A DNA stretch of 57,500 nucleotides. Origin: Glandiceps talaboti. Lineage: Eukaryota > Hemichordata > Enteropneusta > Spengelidae. This document shows, in pieces, positions 57,138 through 57,500 of the stretch (its first letter is position 1; the number at the start of each line of letters is the position of its first letter). The translations under genes were made by a program, and so were the position numbers. Location of the stretch: positions 4,257,303 through 4,314,802 of the forward strand of contig NC_135568.1 in NCBI RefSeq assembly GCF_964340395.1, written 5' to 3'. The notes under the pieces are model-generated. The model was not told where the DNA came from and ran no database searches. It saw nothing but the letters and a program-made list of their open reading frames with translations.

Positions 57138-57500
57138 CTCTCAAATGTACAATAGTACACTATACTCTGTTCAACAATACTACACACATGCTCTATTTGA
57201 GCTGAATGCATTAAAACAGAATTTTTTCTGAATTAGGCGAGAAAAAAAGAACAGTCTAACCAATGCATTAAAATATGATTTTTCTGAAGTACAGGAGAAA
57301 CTGAGAAAATAGATGAACCCAAGCACACAATCTCACAAATGTACAGTATGTTGAACAACAATATCACCAGCTTGCTGTACTAGATGAGCTAAATCCAATA
57401 AGAAGATTTTTTCTGAAGTAGAGACGAGAAAAATCGATAGCAAGGCCAATACATTAAAACTGGATTTTTCTGAAGTAGACAAGAAAAAAAACTGATAACG
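57138..57500. repeat. ~194-bp tandem repeat, nearly 2 copies, open at window edge
   Basis: CTCTCAAATGTACA at 57138 and CTCACAAATGTACA at 57332 start two related units, each with two GATTTTTTCTGAAGTA-like words spaced ~55-85 bp apart. The array may continue past the window. Confidence 0.75.

Larger units (their letters stand above)
42747..57500 (-). other. GPD2: Long GPD2 5' intron (no upstream exon found)
   Basis: I looked on the - strand for the expected upstream motifs (GGGATGSG, SSRSTKLIHGG, HERANLL) and saw none. The stretch is therefore read as one intron longer than 14.7 kb. The parts outside the listed repeats (42750-44600, 45000-46300, 46950-47400, 47800-48550, 48900-49750, 49900-50380, 50830-51460, 54060-54780, 55100-57130) are AT-rich and show nothing I can name. 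Confidence 0.7.

Overview
This is a nuclear, intron-rich, AT-rich animal genome segment, most likely from a marine invertebrate. Coding sequence is split into short exons with GT-AG introns, the standard code is used, and introns and spacers are full of microsatellites, minisatellites, foldbacks and small MITE/SINE-like elements. I cannot name the species. No bacterial-type operons, CRISPR arrays, tRNA or rRNA genes were seen.

Two genes can be read exon by exon. They converge tail to tail. The first (+ strand, window start to 20386) is the 3' part of a polycystin-1-family gene. I place 22 coding exons; all splice phases agree, and together they encode 1707 residues up to the stop, with the N-terminus beyond the left edge. 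Domain order is: a cysteine-containing GGQC module, a calcium-binding EGF repeat, a REJ-like region, a GAIN/GPS autoproteolysis site, TM1, a PLAT domain, TM2 to TM6, the extracellular TOP domain, TM7 to TM11, and a short C-terminal coiled coil. Such proteins act as large surface or ciliary receptors and channel subunits that pair with TRPP (PKD2-type) subunits.

The second gene (- strand, 42746 down to 30156) is GPD2, mitochondrial FAD-dependent glycerol-3-phosphate dehydrogenase. Eleven exons give 557 residues to the stop. The first ~150 residues (mitochondrial leader and FAD-binding GxGxxG region) are not found and should lie beyond the right edge. That makes 42747-57500 one intron of more than 14.7 kb. 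The encoded C-terminus has two EF-hands, the first degenerate and the second canonical. One intron uses a GC-AG donor.

The convergent spacer (20387-30155) holds no recognisable gene, only UTR sequence and repeats.

The most unusual structure is in the GPD2 introns. The 3' end of one exon, with its splice donor, has been amplified into a ~108-bp tandem array carrying six near-identical decoy donors (33342-33998). The 3' end of another exon is tandemly duplicated with its donor (41131-41190). A 33-copy, 77-bp minisatellite (51470-54055) in the 5' intron also repeats a donor-like site in each unit on the gene's strand. Separately, a MITE with near-perfect 16-bp terminal inverted repeats sits once in each gene (18678-18929 and 35334-35584).
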